Shown: positions 1 through 10,349, counted from the first letter of the stretch. The stretch: 64,000 bases of DNA from Tricholoma matsutake (GCA_026075535.2 AP026539.1:6386001-6450000); one strand, 5' to 3'. The notes: generated from the sequence alone by a model not told the origin. A program made the numbers and translations.

Positions 1-1123
1 TTCATCGAGCATGATTCTCTTGTTCTGTACTGGTGCCTGTGTCGCATACAATGGTCTGTCCTTTTCCTTACCCTTCAATGTGCCAGCGAAGTTCCTTTCA
101 TGTGGTGGCAAATAGGCATTTACCAATGCATATGGGTGTACTGAGGTTTGCATTGGGGGTATGGTGGTCAATGACAAAGTGGTCAATGCGGGAGAAGTCG
201 ATGTTGATGCCAATGTTGGAGCCATAGTTGAAGTCGAAGGGTTGACCATTGTCAATGAAGATGTCGAGGGTGCTGGGACTGGAGCAGTAGACATCGATGA
301 TGCAGGGACAGGAGTTGTTGTGGCCAGAACCAAATTTCAAACCTCTTTGTTCAGATGTGACAATGGTCGACCACTTCGAAGCGTGAATATTTCGTGCTCG
401 AGAGCTGCTATTCTATCTTCAGAGTCAGCAGTTAATGTCGAGTTATGATAAATTCCTTTTGTTTGTGATCCCGATGTAGAAACTGTGTCGGACTCCATTA
501 TTGAATTGATCACAGGCAAGGTTGAATTAGTTGAAGTCAAAAGTGCCAATGGTGCGATGCTAAATAAAAGTGTGGCTGCTGGGGTTGCATCTGGGTTGTG
601 TTTCCACCATTCGTCAATGTTTTCCTTGATAAACCTGCCAGGAATACTTTGAGGGGTGAATTGTCCATTTGGAAGTACGATCTTTCCTTCCGCACTTTGC
701 TTACACTTTCCTTTGTTCAAGTACAACTGACAAACCATACAGTCAGGGATAAAATGTCCCAATAAACCACAAAATATGCAAATAAGTGCATCGATATGTC
801 TCTGTCTGACTGCCGAATTAGCACAAGGATTTTTAGTACCTGCAATATGCATGGTTGGACCACAAACATTCAGAATGTCTCGCACCCTTCCTCTGACTTG
901 TCGCAAATATCATCGGTTGCCTCATCAGCTGTTTTGGTGGTTTTCCCAGGTTGAGTATCATTATTTTTGGAGCCCACCATGAGGGTTTCTGAATCATTTC
1001 ATTGTCGGACCAACCTCGACTTCCTCGGCTTAGGCCAACACAAGTGAGAAACCTTTGTATCAATACTTGCCACGCCTTTGAATCTCTCGAACAATTGGGA
1101 GATATCCTAATTCCTGTTTCCAA
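1..1123 (-). pseudogene. Retroelement gag-like gene, C-terminal half (decayed, runs off left edge)
   Basis: Read on the minus strand, this is the C-terminal half of a gag-like protein common in mushroom genomes. The best part is 906-337, which contains a zinc knuckle (CIFCGLLGHFIPDC), then a Lys-rich CKQSAEGKIVLPNGQF segment and the motif IPGRFIKENIDEWW. Downstream (340-98, then 97-1) the reading continues in shifted frames toward the left edge, so there are at least two frameshifts. Upstream, 1123-906 is open in another frame but has no recognisable motif. Family knowledge: this zinc-knuckle block normally follows a capsid-like domain; here that domain lies on the opposite strand at 1296-2032. 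It is a dead copy. The retrotransposon gag identity is by motif recall and fairly sure; the precise family is not. Confidence 0.7.
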
Positions 1124-1295
1124 AGCAGAATCTACTCATCATAGACTATTTCCTTCACCTAGATCATCACCTTCCACATCGTCATCTACTTCTTCGTCAT
1201 CATCATCAACCTCTTTGTTCATCCTTCCAACAACTTTGACACCTCTACCATCCTTTACACAAGTCTTAACCCCTACCCCTAGAGTCATCAGATTC

Positions 1296-2032
1296 ATGAC
1301 TACCCAAACCACGATGCCAGCTTGTGGGCATTCAACCACTCTGAAGTTTGACCCTACTCAACCTCGAGAGCTCCAGCGATACTTTGAAGAGCTTGAATTA
1401 TTGTTCCTGACCTGCGGCATCACTGAATCAAATCTAATGAAGAAACATGCTTGTCACTATCTCGACATTGACTCTTCTGAACTCTGGGAATCACTTCCAG
1501 AATATCAGCCAGGCACTTCCTTCAACAAATTTTGAACAGCAGTACATAAACTCTATCCCAGCTTGGAAGACAATTGCAAGTGGAGCATATCAGACATGGA
1601 CAAATTAGTGGGAGAACAGCTACGCATTGGGATATTCAACGTGAATGATCTAGGAATGTATTATCACATGTTCTACAACATTACTCACTTTTTGCAAGCA
1701 AAGAATAGGATCTTGGAAGCCGAGCAAAGCAGAGCTTATGTTCAAGGATTCCAACCCAGCTTATGGACTCGAATTGCTTGACGACTCAAACTCAAATTCC
1801 CCGACCATTATCCCAACAATCCATATCCGCTCAACAACATTCACGACACAGCAAAATTTGTACTAGCAGGCTCTAACACATCAAACTCAGTAATCCACCA
1901 ATCGACCTCTTCATTGCACTTGACATCAAACATCGGAAATATGGTCACCTCATCACCCAGAACTATTATGATTAAAAGCAAAGATCTAAATGCAATGTTC
2001 GAACAATTTGCTAGCACCATCACTAACTAGTT
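1296..2032 (+). pseudogene. Retroelement gag-like gene, N-terminal capsid-like half (decayed)
   Basis: An ATG at 1296 opens a frame reading TTMPACGHSTTLKFDP and then RELQRYFEELELLF, typical of the N terminus of mushroom gag-like proteins. The frame runs to a TAG at 2030-2032, but is broken by two TGA codons at 1533-1535 and 1779-1781. Both are explained by a single base change at an Arg codon, since the same frame continues after each with good family-like sequence (VGEQLRIGIF, then RLKLKFPDHYPNNPYPL). It ends abruptly after a segment reading KSKDLNAMFEQFASTI, where the zinc-knuckle half would be expected. That half is found next door on the minus strand. The part of the open frame upstream of 1296 is a shadow of the minus-strand fragment and is not included. 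Confidence 0.7.
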
Positions 2033-3022
2033 GGTACTAGTTGTAGTGCTATAGGAGATGAAGGTGTTTGGCACAGTCTGATTGAGTATCGATCAATATC
2101 GAGGACGATCGATGAGATCGACAGCAAATGATGTTTATCGTCAATGGTCAAAGTGTGAATTCTGAGGACCTTTCGATAGGTCAATAGCATACAAAGGCTA
2201 TAGCCAATGGCTAGGACGTGTTGGAATGGTTGCTAGTGCTAATGACAAGAGGATTGAAGGATCAAGGATGCGATGATCGCAGAGGTTTCTCGTCAATCAA
2301 GAAAACTTGTAGAGACTTAGATTGTTTTAGAAGATTGATCAGATGCTTAGAACTGTATACAAGACAATAGGTGAAGATGATTTCTTCTATTTCCAAGTAG
2401 ATACTACAGAGTTTTATATGTTTTAAAGAAACTTCCTAAAATGGAATGAGAAACATGTGTAGAACATGAGGCAAAAGATATGAGTTAAGGCACAAGGCCA
2501 AAAAGAAGACTGGAATCCGAACAAGAAAGATATATATCATATGATGAAAGAGTAATAAAGGGTATAGAGCTAAAAAGGGACTGTCCTTTGTGTATAAACT
2601 GCGCTAAGTCTCGCAATAATTTGTCCAGCGGGTTCTGTACACGATAGGGACTTGGAACGAGGCTGACCTACTATCAGCAGGTTTGAGCATGAGTTGGAAT
2701 ACTTCCTGGCACATGGTATTCCACCATATAGATAACAAATGTGGTGCCCAATGTTGCTTGTAGTCTCTCAATATCGATCAATAATGCTCGATGATGGTCG
2801 ATGATGTTCGTTCACAGTCGCAGCTGTTTGAAGTTGATCAGGAATGTTCGATGGTCATTTAGAGGGATCTTAGGGGCTTTCGATGTAGTCCTAAGGTTGT
2901 GCAATGTGGTTTCTTGGTACAATCGATGTCGCTGGTGATGTTTCAGCGTGGTCGATATGATATCGCAATCAATAGACTGGGTTGCGCTGCATCTGGGACA
3001 TCATAGGAGTTAGCCAATGTGA
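2033..3022. other. Non-coding stretch, possibly LTR-derived
   Basis: No gene is visible. The stretch is rich in ATCGAT-like words, with a similar motif near 2086 (GTATCGATCAATATCGA) and near 2771 (ATATCGATCAATAATG). It lies directly downstream of the integrase end of the minus-strand Gypsy element, where a 3' LTR would be expected. I could not find a matching second copy beyond 9985, so an LTR is only a possibility. Confidence 0.3.
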
Positions 3023-3530
3023 TTAGAAAGTGGTTAAAGTGGTGAATCGGCCTTTGAGCCGAGGAGACAACCTATCACCGCGCCACTGCACAAGGTATTG
3101 AGTCCCTCTTCCCCATTTCTGCTCCTCCAGAATTTGGTCCACATAATATTCGTCTTCCCCCTCAATGATCACAGGCTCCAGCTGCTCTTGTTCTTGAGCT
3201 GGAAAAAGCTCACCATCATTTTCTATGAAAGGTAAGGCTTGTGACATGTGAAATGTCAGGAAAGTATTTGGACTGTTTGGCATTTCTACTGTGATCATCA
3301 AAATGTCCAGCACCATGTCGGTCACCCTGTAGGGGCCGTCATATCGTGGCATGAATTTTGCTACTCATTTCTTGCCCTTCACTTTGTAGTCTCTTCTCCT
3401 GTGCAAAGTCAAGAGGACCACTCGCTGACCTTTTTCAAAAGGAAATTTATCAGAGCGGTGCTCATTAGTGGACAGAGATTGTGAAATCTTGGTGCATAAC
3501 ATATTGTCTTGCGCCTCCATGATGTCCAGG
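3023..3530 (-). pseudogene. Integrase C-terminal part with chromodomain-like end (Gypsy 1)
   Basis: The minus-strand reading starts at the insertion edge with DIMEAQDNMLCTKISQSL, continues through FEKGQRVVLLTLHRR to a TGA near 3353, and then reads MPRYDGPYRVTDMV, a typical Gypsy integrase C-terminal motif (the usual form is KFxPRxDGPYxV). After an acidic linker it has YYVDQILEEQKW and TQYLVQWRG, which match the start of a chromodomain. The expected rest of the chromodomain (the Trp-Glu-Pro segment) is lost and the frame ends in unrelated residues. In chromoviruses this domain steers integration to heterochromatin. It is separated from its integrase core by the nested 2.1-kb element. Confidence 0.8.
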
Positions 3531-3804
3531 TGTCACAACTTTGCACTCCCCCCCATATTCCTATCGGAGTCCTAGGAGTCCGAGTTTTCTGATAAGAGTC
3601 CGATTGGAATCCGATAGGAGTCCTACTAGTCCGACAATAGTCCTAGGAGTCCGATCAGAATGTATCTTGATGACCATGTACTTTTATTTCCAAGAAATTC
3701 CTAGTAAATTCCGAGTAAAGTCCTATGCAATTCCAACAGGTAGTAGTCGGAATACCACACCATTTTGGAAGACTTAACTTGATGAAAGTGCTTACAAAAT
3801 AAAT

Positions 3805-3892
3805 GGGCAGAGCAGGAATTGAACTCTAGACCTTGGGATATAAGTGACATCACTACCAAACAAGTGCTCAACCAGTTGAGCCACAGGAGCAT
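3805..3892 (-). other. tRNA-like sequence with A-box and B-box (inside the nested element)
   Basis: On the minus strand the stretch begins GCTCCTGTGGCTCAACTGG and has a perfect 4-bp D-arm stem (GCTC/GAGC) and a B-box-like AGAGTTCAATTCC. The anticodon and acceptor stems do not close, so this is not a working tRNA gene. It may be a tRNA-derived SINE piece or tRNA pseudogene carried by the insertion. Confidence 0.45.
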
Positions 3893-4296
3893 TAATAAAT
3901 ATGTAATATAAAGTCCATTTAAAGCACTTAGGATTAGTTCACTTATTTTTAACCTCTCTCACAAGAGCTCGAAAAAAAATTGTTGAGCCCTCGCATCTTC
4001 ACGAGGGAGTAGATAACTAATATAGATTTTTTTTAAAACCCCCACGCAAACATGAGGGGGAGAATTGATTATACTATTTAATTATACTATTTTAAATTCT
4101 ACAAAAAAAAACCCACCCCCCCATTTTGTGGGGGGGAGGGGGTGGTGGTGCGTCGCATTGGCTGTCTTGTCAGCCCTGTCCCATTGTTTCCCCTCCCTCT
4201 CGTCTCCATTGTGTCTCGCCTCCCTCACCTCGCCTCCCCCGTGGCTTCCCTCCCCTCCCTCGTCTCCCCTCCCTCGTCGTTCCACCCACCGTCCAC

Positions 4297-4728
4297 CCCA
4301 CGAGCAGTTGCTCGCGAGGCTGGTGGTGGGTGGTGCATTGTATGTTGGTGGTGGTGTTTGTCCATTGTCCCCTCCCTCCCTCCCCCTCCCCTTAAACACC
4401 CTACGAGCAGATGCTCATAGGCGTGCATGGGGTGGGTGTCGCCATCGTCTCCCCTTCTGCTCATCGTTTCCCTTTCCCCTTGTCATTTTGTCACCCTTGT
4501 CGTTCATCCCCCTCGTCGTCTGCACCCACGAACCACCCTATGGGCAGCTGCTTGTAGGTGTGTCATTTGGTGCCATCGTCGTCCCTCCACGCCGTTCCCG
4601 TATTCTCGCACCCCATATACACCCCGCGAGCAGTCGCTCACAGCGGTGATGGGGGGTGCTGGATGACATTGGTGTTGTGGGGGGTCCATGCACTCACAAT
4701 CCACCCTACGAGCAGCAGCTCATAGGCA
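4297..4728. repeat. Five dispersed copies of a GAGCA-TGCTC hairpin
   Basis: A short palindromic unit of the form CCTACGAGCAGNNGCTCATAGG recurs at about 4297, 4400, 4538, 4623 and 4705, spaced 80-140 bp apart in a C-rich background (for example CGAGCAGTTGCTCG at 4301-4314 and GAGCAGATGCTC at 4405-4416). Each can fold into a 5- to 10-bp stem with a two-base loop. Mutations in the arms are partly compensated: the third copy has GGGCA but also a changed opposite arm (TGCTT). Confidence 0.7.
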
Positions 4729-5308
4729 TGGGGTGGGTGCGTTGTCGGTTCATCAGTGACATGGCTCAAGGGGAGGGGTCAGGTGGTGCTTACCAGGCGG
4801 GTATTCCCCTTCTGGGGTCTCCTGGTGTTGCTCCCCGTGCTCCTGACCATGATCGATACCCTCACATCCCGTTTTGACAGGGAGGAGGGCGGTTGCCAGG
4901 GGTGTCGTTGGGTGTGGATTTGGCTTGCATCAGTCTGTCGTTACTCATGTAGATTAGAACCTAGAAACAAAACAAATGAATTAGTTAGTTTACAAAAGTA
5001 AAAAATGAATGAAAAAAAAAACTTACTATGGCCCAAATGACGATTGCATCGTTTGGGCGTCATTCGGCGTCGAAACCAGTCATTTCTGGTCTTGGGGGCT
5101 CGTCTAGAGATGGGGGTGAAGTGGGAGTGGTGGGAGTTGCTGGGTTGAGGTGGTTGAGGTGGGGGGATGGAGGTGGCATGCTTGTCATCGTTGGTGGTGG
5201 TGGTGGGAGTTGATGAGCTGGCAGGTGTGATGACGCAGCTATGTGCTTTGTCATCACACCCACGGGAAGGTATGTAGTGTAGTATGATCACTTACCTGTA
5301 ATGACTGT

Positions 5309-5388
5309 TTAGCCTAATGGTATTGTTGTCAGTTTATGCTTACATAATCTTCTGTAGTCAAGTGTTCAATTCTCGTCTGTGTGTTTAA
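5309..5388 (+). other. Second tRNA-like sequence with A-box and B-box
   Basis: The stretch contains TAGCCTAATGGTA, a good match to the internal Pol III A-box, followed about 50 bp later by GTGTTCAATTCTC, a match to the B-box. It does not fold as a full tRNA by eye. It lies near the right end of the same nested element as the minus-strand tRNA-like piece at 3805-3892. Confidence 0.4.
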
Positions 5389-5665
5389 TTTTTCATACTA
5401 TATTACTAAGCAAGGCTGCTTTCATTCCTATCGGAATCCTATGTTGTCTGATGTCTTAGCATAACTTTGGACTAGTCCTATGTGATTTATATGATTGGAA
5501 ATTCCTAGGAAATTCTGATAGTCCGATCAGACTCTGATCGGACTACATCAGACTGGACTAGGACTAAATGTGCCATTTCATGTCAATTTGGCTGGTGAAA
5601 ATGACATCGGAATCATCGGAATCATTGGATTCCTATAGGAATATGGGGGGGAGTGTAAAGACCTC

Positions 5666-6316
5666 TCCAGGCATAGTCTTTTGATGACATCCACCACTTG
5701 GATATCCTCGACCTCACCTTCTGGTGAGCTCACCAAGGGCGGGATTACATGGGGGCTCCATCCCATCTGCAGTTGGAATGGTGAGAATCCCATAGAACTG
5801 TTAATCATGTTCATGATATTGAAACATACCCGACACAACACTCTTTGCCACCCCAATTGATTGTGCTCCACATGGTAATGCAGGCATTGGTTTATTGTTT
5901 TGTTAGAATGTTCACTGGCACCATCAGATTGAGGGTGATATGCTGACAACATTCACTCCCATAAGTTTGTGCAGTGCTTGCCAAAATTTCAACATGAACA
6001 GTTTATCACAGTCCAATACGATTTCCAATGGTAAGCCATTTTTGCAATACCACTCATCGAAAAACAAGACTGCAAGTTCCTCGGCCATGATGTTTGTCCT
6101 AGTAGCCACGATGCAAATGTCACTGTTTAATCTGTCAGTGAAAGTGACAATATAGTCATAACCTTTGTCCTCTGGCAAGGGCCCAATGAAATTGATAGCC
6201 ACCAAGTCCCCGCACTGATCCGGCGTAGGCAATGGATGAAGAGGGCCCATAGGCTTCTTGGTACTGGGCTTGTTCTGTTGACATTCAGCACACTCTGGCA
6301 TGTATGCCAGTTCCAA
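5666..6316 (-). pseudogene. Integrase catalytic core (Gypsy 1), inactivated
   Basis: The minus-strand frame 6316-5924 reads PECAECQQNKPSTKKPMGPL, then AINFIGPLPEDKGYDYIV and IVLDCDKLFMLKFWQALHKL; after a frameshift near 5940 it continues AYHPQSDGASEHSNKTINQ and MGFSPFQLQMGWSPHVIPPL. These are the three blocks of the retroviral-type integrase core. The usual first catalytic Asp (VDFIGPLP in relatives, as I recall them) reads Asn here. The second Asp is present and the Glu is present in GASEHSNK. The reading runs straight into the inverted repeat of the nested element. The copy is non-functional. Confidence 0.85.
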
Positions 6317-6317
6317 A

Positions 6318-7190
6318 TCACATCACATATTGGGCCAGTAGAACAAGTCCTGGAGTACCTAACACATTGTGAGCAAGGTGAAACAGCGACTCACACACCT
6401 GAGAGTTTTGTGGGATTACTAAATGATCCCCTGAATATAGCAGGCCATCTTGCAAATGCACTCCATGAGGCAGAAAAGCTGCCCCAAGCAGATGAGCACA
6501 CCAAGGGTTATCGGGATATCCTGCTGGGATGGCATCCACCAGCTCCATGTCTGCTGAGATTGATAAGGTAGATGCCACTACTGGCTTGGGTGGTGACAAA
6601 GTCTCTGGTTCAGCCATTAGTTGTGCACACATGAAAGAGCCGTCATCAGATCCCAGGACCATTGCCACTGGTTCGCAATTATTGGGAGGGTAGGGAATGG
6701 ATGCCAATTTCTCTGCCTCGAAAGAAGTTCAAGATAACACATCCGCCACGCAGTTTTCCTCACCCTTTACATAGACCATTGGGCAATCATATTGCATCAT
6801 AAACTCTATCCAATGCACCTGGCATTGGCTCAAATCCCACTGGCAATCAAAATTCTTGAGCATCTTGTGGTCAGTATACACCACAAACAGTACTCCAATA
6901 AGGTCTGACCACCATTTTTGTAATGCTCAGATGATTGCAAGCATCTCCTTTTCATGAACCAGGTAGTTCAGCTCTGCTCCTTTGAAGGTCATAGAACCGA
7001 AGGCGATGGGCTGCACTGTTTCCCAAAATTCTCCAAACAATAGCACAGCACCAGACTGATAGTTGCTAGCATCAGTAGTTATAAAGATTCTGTGCCCTGG
7101 CATCAAGGAGAAATCAATTGTGGTAAGGCATTCTCTCCCTACAACTGCCTTCTTCACACTTTCAAAAGCCAGCTGATGCCGATCTCCCAT
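6318..7190 (-). pseudogene. RNase H and integrase zinc-finger region (Gypsy 1), broken
   Basis: The frame 7190-6927 contains FITTDASNYQSGAVLLFGEF, the opening of a Gypsy RNase H, and ends with the conserved NYLVHEKEMLAII. After stops it continues around 6900-6720 with fragments (for example the LVVYTDHKML-like reading) and then 6707-6318, which has LLYSGDHLVIPQNSQVCESLFHLAHNVLG, the approach to the integrase HHCC zinc finger. The two His are partly kept but the segment before the first Cys is deleted, so the finger is damaged. Confidence 0.75.
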
Positions 7191-7335
7191 GCCAGAAAGG
7201 ATTTGTTACACTCCTTCAACGTAAGTTCTGTCAAAACTCATGTATGCTCAGTAATATGAGGGAGAAAGGATGACATGTAATGGATGAGGCCCAAAAATTG
7301 ATGGACTTCCTTGGCAGACCATGGTTATGGCCATT

Positions 7336-7929
7336 TCACAATCCGGTCTGTCTTGCTTGAGTCAGCTTCAGCTCTGCACACTGAAACATGGTGACCCAAG
7401 AAGTCAATCTCCAGTTGGAAAAGGTGCATTTTTGTGGGTTGCAGTAAAGGCCAGCACTCCTCAATGCATCTAGAATGGTACGCACATTTTTACAGTGTTC
7501 CTCCAGCGAGTCTGACCATATCATGATATCATCTAGGTACATGTGGCAAATTTTGCCTATCCATGGATGCAGTGCTGCAGTAACACAATGTTGGTGAATG
7601 GCCGGCATGTTCTTCAAGCCCATCGGCATCACCATCCACTCAAACAAACCAAAGGGGGTGGATACTGCAGTCAGCCCTATATCGCAAGTTTCCATCAGCA
7701 TTTGAAAGAAGCTGTTGGTCATGTCTATCATTCCCAAAATTTTTCCTTTAGTGCAGTTGTTGAGGATGTCATCTATGCATGGGAGCAGATGTGAATCTGC
7801 CACTGTATTCCTGTTCAACTGTCTGTAATCATTCACCCACCATGGCAGGACTGAGGGAACAGATTTTGGAATAATAAAGGCTGGTGATGCATGTGGGGAA
7901 GAGGATGGCCTGATATGCCCCACGTCCAA
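7336..7929 (-). pseudogene. Reverse transcriptase (Gypsy 1), fragment
   Basis: The frame reads RPSSSPHASPAFIIPK, VNDYRQLNRNTVAD, ILGMIDMTNSFFQMLM, STPFGLFEWMVMPMGLKN and the catalytic box YLDDIMIWSDSLEEH, followed by LRSAGLYCNPQKCTFS. These are RT blocks 1-7 of a Ty3/Gypsy element in the right order and spacing, with the YxDD box intact. Upstream and downstream sequence is out of frame or missing. It starts about 60 bp after the end of the protease fragment, as expected for a pol gene, but in a disturbed frame. Confidence 0.9.
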
Positions 7930-7993
7930 ATGCTGCTGTATAAGTATTTTCCATGTGTCATGAAATTTTCATGGGCAAGTGTATGTACGAGTC

Positions 7994-8821
7994 TTAATTA
8001 ATTTGTTCTTTGACTATGCCCACCACATCCAATGGCTTTACGAACTTGGGCACCATTTTCCCCTTTGCCAAACATTGTTTGCATACTTCCACTAGTTCAG
8101 ACAATACCAGTTTCTTAGCAATTCTTGCTTTTGCTGTAATATCTTTAGAGTCATACAGTTTTCTACAGCGTTTAAGTACAGGCAGGTGCAATAAGTTGTA
8201 ACTGTTTGATTTGTCCACAGCTGAGCATAATTCAAAGTTGGCAACAATGTGATTCATGCTGAGAAATGGAAGACCAAGTAGAAGCGGTACACATAATCTT
8301 TCGGTAACAATGGCTTCCACGGTTTGAGAAGTCCAGGCAGAGTTTGGAGCATAAGGAGCAATCTTGACATATTCATACAAATGGCTTTCAGAGGTAGTAG
8401 TGTTATTCAGTGCCACTGAGATGGGTAGAGGCTTGTGCAACCGGAAACGATGGAGACCAAGTTGATCCATAAACAGGCTGTCGATCAGGACAGTGTGTGC
8501 CCCACAATCCAACATACTCACTACTGAAATGGGTTTGTCAGCTCCTGGCCCCATCAAAGTGCATGTCCATCTTAGATGCAACACTGTCAGGGGGCTTACC
8601 TCCTCCTCTGTTTTGGAACCAGAACCCAAAACTGCAGAAGGCATCACTGCGCCCACCACAAAGCTTCCTTCCACCTCCTCAATGTGTGCTGCAGAACTTG
8701 TAACAACCCCAACCAGCTTGCTTCCTGATGCAACATTATTCGATTGTTTTTGTCCCAGCAGGACCTCCTCAGTAATTTCCTTGTAATTGTGGCCATCAGG
8801 GAATTTGTTTGGGCACTCCAT
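7994..8821 (-). pseudogene. Zinc knuckle tail and retroviral-type aspartic protease (Gypsy 1)
   Basis: The frame starts MECPNKFPDGHNYKEIT, the second part of the gag zinc knuckle, passes a linker, and then reads ISVVSMLDCGAHTVLIDSLF, GLHRFRLHKPLPISVAL and VPLLLGLPFLSMNHIVANFE. This is the layout of the protease of mushroom Gypsy elements: catalytic box, flap, and the Leu-Leu-Gly-Leu-Pro-Phe-Leu strand. The catalytic triplet reads Asp-Cys-Gly where Asp-Ser/Thr-Gly is standard, although relatives of this family can have other residues next to the Asp. The fragment ends at a stop near 7994. Confidence 0.8.
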
Positions 8822-9985
8822 AGTGTGGTGATTTTGGTAGCCACGTCAACACTTTAAGCAGCCTTGGTGTTTGAATAACAATGAGCGTTCATTCTCTGTC
8901 AGACGAGGAGGCTTGTGGGAGGTAGAAGATGTCAACAAGCTGCCAGCATTTGAGGCAGTGCCTCCACATGCCTTGTAGCTACCCACTGCATTTGAATTGC
9001 ATGAGTGATTCGCTAGCGCCTGCCATTTAGGCATTCGCTGAAGGTCTTCAGCTGCTTCCAAATAATGCTTGGTATCATTTGCACGCTCCTCCACCAGCTT
9101 CCGCACCTCCCCAATCCAGCATGTCAGTCTAGCTTCCTTGGTCTTTGCTGGTGTTTCTTTTGTGATCTTCTTGATCACCTCTTTGATGTTCTGGTTTTTG
9201 CACTGATTTCATAAGTCTGAGTCCAATAAACTGTCAAGTTGTAAATGCAATGCCACATCAGAAAAATAGTATTCGGTGTTTCTCAAGACGATGTTGAGGT
9301 GAGAAATGTCATTGACCCAGTTGGGAAATGAGTCAGAAGATCTCAGATGTGAGTTATGGATTTTAGCATGAAGCTCGTCATCCCATCTATCCGGCAAAAA
9401 TTCTTTCTGTAACTCCACAATAAATGCCGCAAAGGTCATACTCACAAGCCAATTGCCATGTGTGGCAACCCAATCTCTAGCATGCATATCTTTCAGTCCA
9501 GGTAATACTGCAGCCACACGGTCAATCAATTCTATCTTTTTGTTTGCTCTGAAAAAATCTACGCACACCATTTCCTACTGACACATCACCATCAGCATAA
9601 TCATGCCAGCCATAAGCAGTGGGATATGTCTTGGCTCTGCATGTATGCATTCAGCTGTGCCTGTAGTTGACATGGTAAATGATGCTTCAGAAAGGGAGTC
9701 GTCATGTGAGGAATCAGAAGAATCTGTATCAGAGGTTGGTTGTGAAGGTAAGGTGGCTATATGCATGTTAGCAGCAACTGGAATTGCCACAGGATGATCG
9801 ACAATGTCTTCAACGACAGCAGGCACAGGGGACTGAGAGTCTCTTCCACTTGGCGTAAGTGGGGGCAATGGCAGTGACAGTGGCGGCAGTGATGGGGACA
9901 GTGGGCCCACAGGGGTGTCAGATGCGGCGAGCGCTTGCTTGCACATAGTCGGCAGCTTGGCAATCACAGTCTTTTGACTCATCAC
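8822..9985 (-). pseudogene. Gag (Gypsy 1), capsid and zinc knuckle, three pieces
   Basis: The ATG at 9985 begins MSQKTVIAKLPTMCKQAL and a Ser/Pro-rich N-terminal region. A stop near 9575 (CAG to TAG is the simplest reading) precedes MVCVDFFRANKKIELIDRVA and FIVELQKEFLPDRWDDELH, a capsid-like helical segment. The third piece (9178-8846) is ARLTCWIGEVRKLVEE to LTENERSLLFKHQGCLKC, where a TGA interrupts the zinc knuckle; it resumes as RGYQNHHTMEC in the next fragment. Order and spacing match one gag gene with an early frameshift and two stops. Confidence 0.8.
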
Positions 9986-10349
9986 ATAATAGAACTAGCT
10001 CAGCAGTTTTTGCAGATCTGCCTCAACCGCAAGGTCAGCAAATCTCGTTTAGCGATGCTTAAAAAAAGTGTGAGTACGCACTTAGGAAAAGACACATACT
10101 TCACTAAGATGGAAATCCAAGACAAAGCAGGCCAAAAGAGTATAAAATAAGAGAGCTCTATCAAGAATAAGCAAAGATGATGGTAGTACAAAGTTAGGAG
10201 TCCTTGTTTGTCCATGATGATGTCCGAGGATGTAATCCGAGGCACACAGCAAATAAGTATAAATAGGTAACATCGTTACACCAGACTTGCAATCAACATC
10301 AACTAAGATTGACAACAATAGTGTCCCACCAACCTTTACTAGCATTTGA
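9986..10349. other. Non-coding stretch upstream of Gypsy 1 gag
   Basis: This would hold the 5' LTR and leader of the minus-strand Gypsy element. A TATAAATA-like word lies at about 10258-10265. I saw no clear repeat of this DNA at the other end of the element, so I cannot mark an LTR. Confidence 0.3.

Larger units (their letters stand above)
3531..5665. mobile_element. Nested 2.1-kb DNA element with terminal inverted repeats, non-autonomous
   Basis: Both ends carry the same sequence in opposite orientation: TTTGCACTCCCCCCCATATT at 3540 and its near-complement ending near 5659 (one mismatch over about 25 bp). The flanks share TCCAGG (3525-3530 and 5666-5671), and the 8-mers TGTCCAGG and TCTCCAGG differ by one base, so a 6- to 8-bp target duplication is likely. 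Removing the insert rejoins two halves of the Gypsy integrase. Subterminal DNA is full of short GAGTCCTAGGAGTCCGA-like and TCCGATCGGA-like words on both sides. No transposase ORF is seen; the open frames around 4065-4700 are low-complexity. It is therefore a non-autonomous element; superfamily unknown (a hAT- or KDZ-type target size is possible). Confidence 0.75.
3023..9985 (-). mobile_element. Ty3/Gypsy retrotransposon, decayed, minus strand, interrupted by a nested element
   Basis: Reading down the minus strand from 9985 the order is gag, zinc knuckle, aspartic protease, reverse transcriptase, RNase H, integrase zinc-binding remnant, integrase core, and a C-terminal segment with a chromodomain-like motif. 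This gene order defines the Ty3/Gypsy type. Every domain has stops or frameshifts, and stretches between domains are missing. The integrase is split by the 3531-5665 insertion, so that element arrived later. No convincing pair of LTRs was found at either end. The individual domains are listed separately. The copy cannot encode a working polyprotein. Confidence 0.9.

Noticed and set aside
1002..1295. N-terminal extension of the plus-strand gag frame
   Set aside because: It is antisense to the minus-strand fragment and lacks gag-like sequence; the family start fits the ATG at 1296.
4065..4704. Several overlapping open frames up to 194 codons on both strands
   Set aside because: They are long only because the DNA is C-rich and stop-poor; composition is low-complexity and no frame is favoured.
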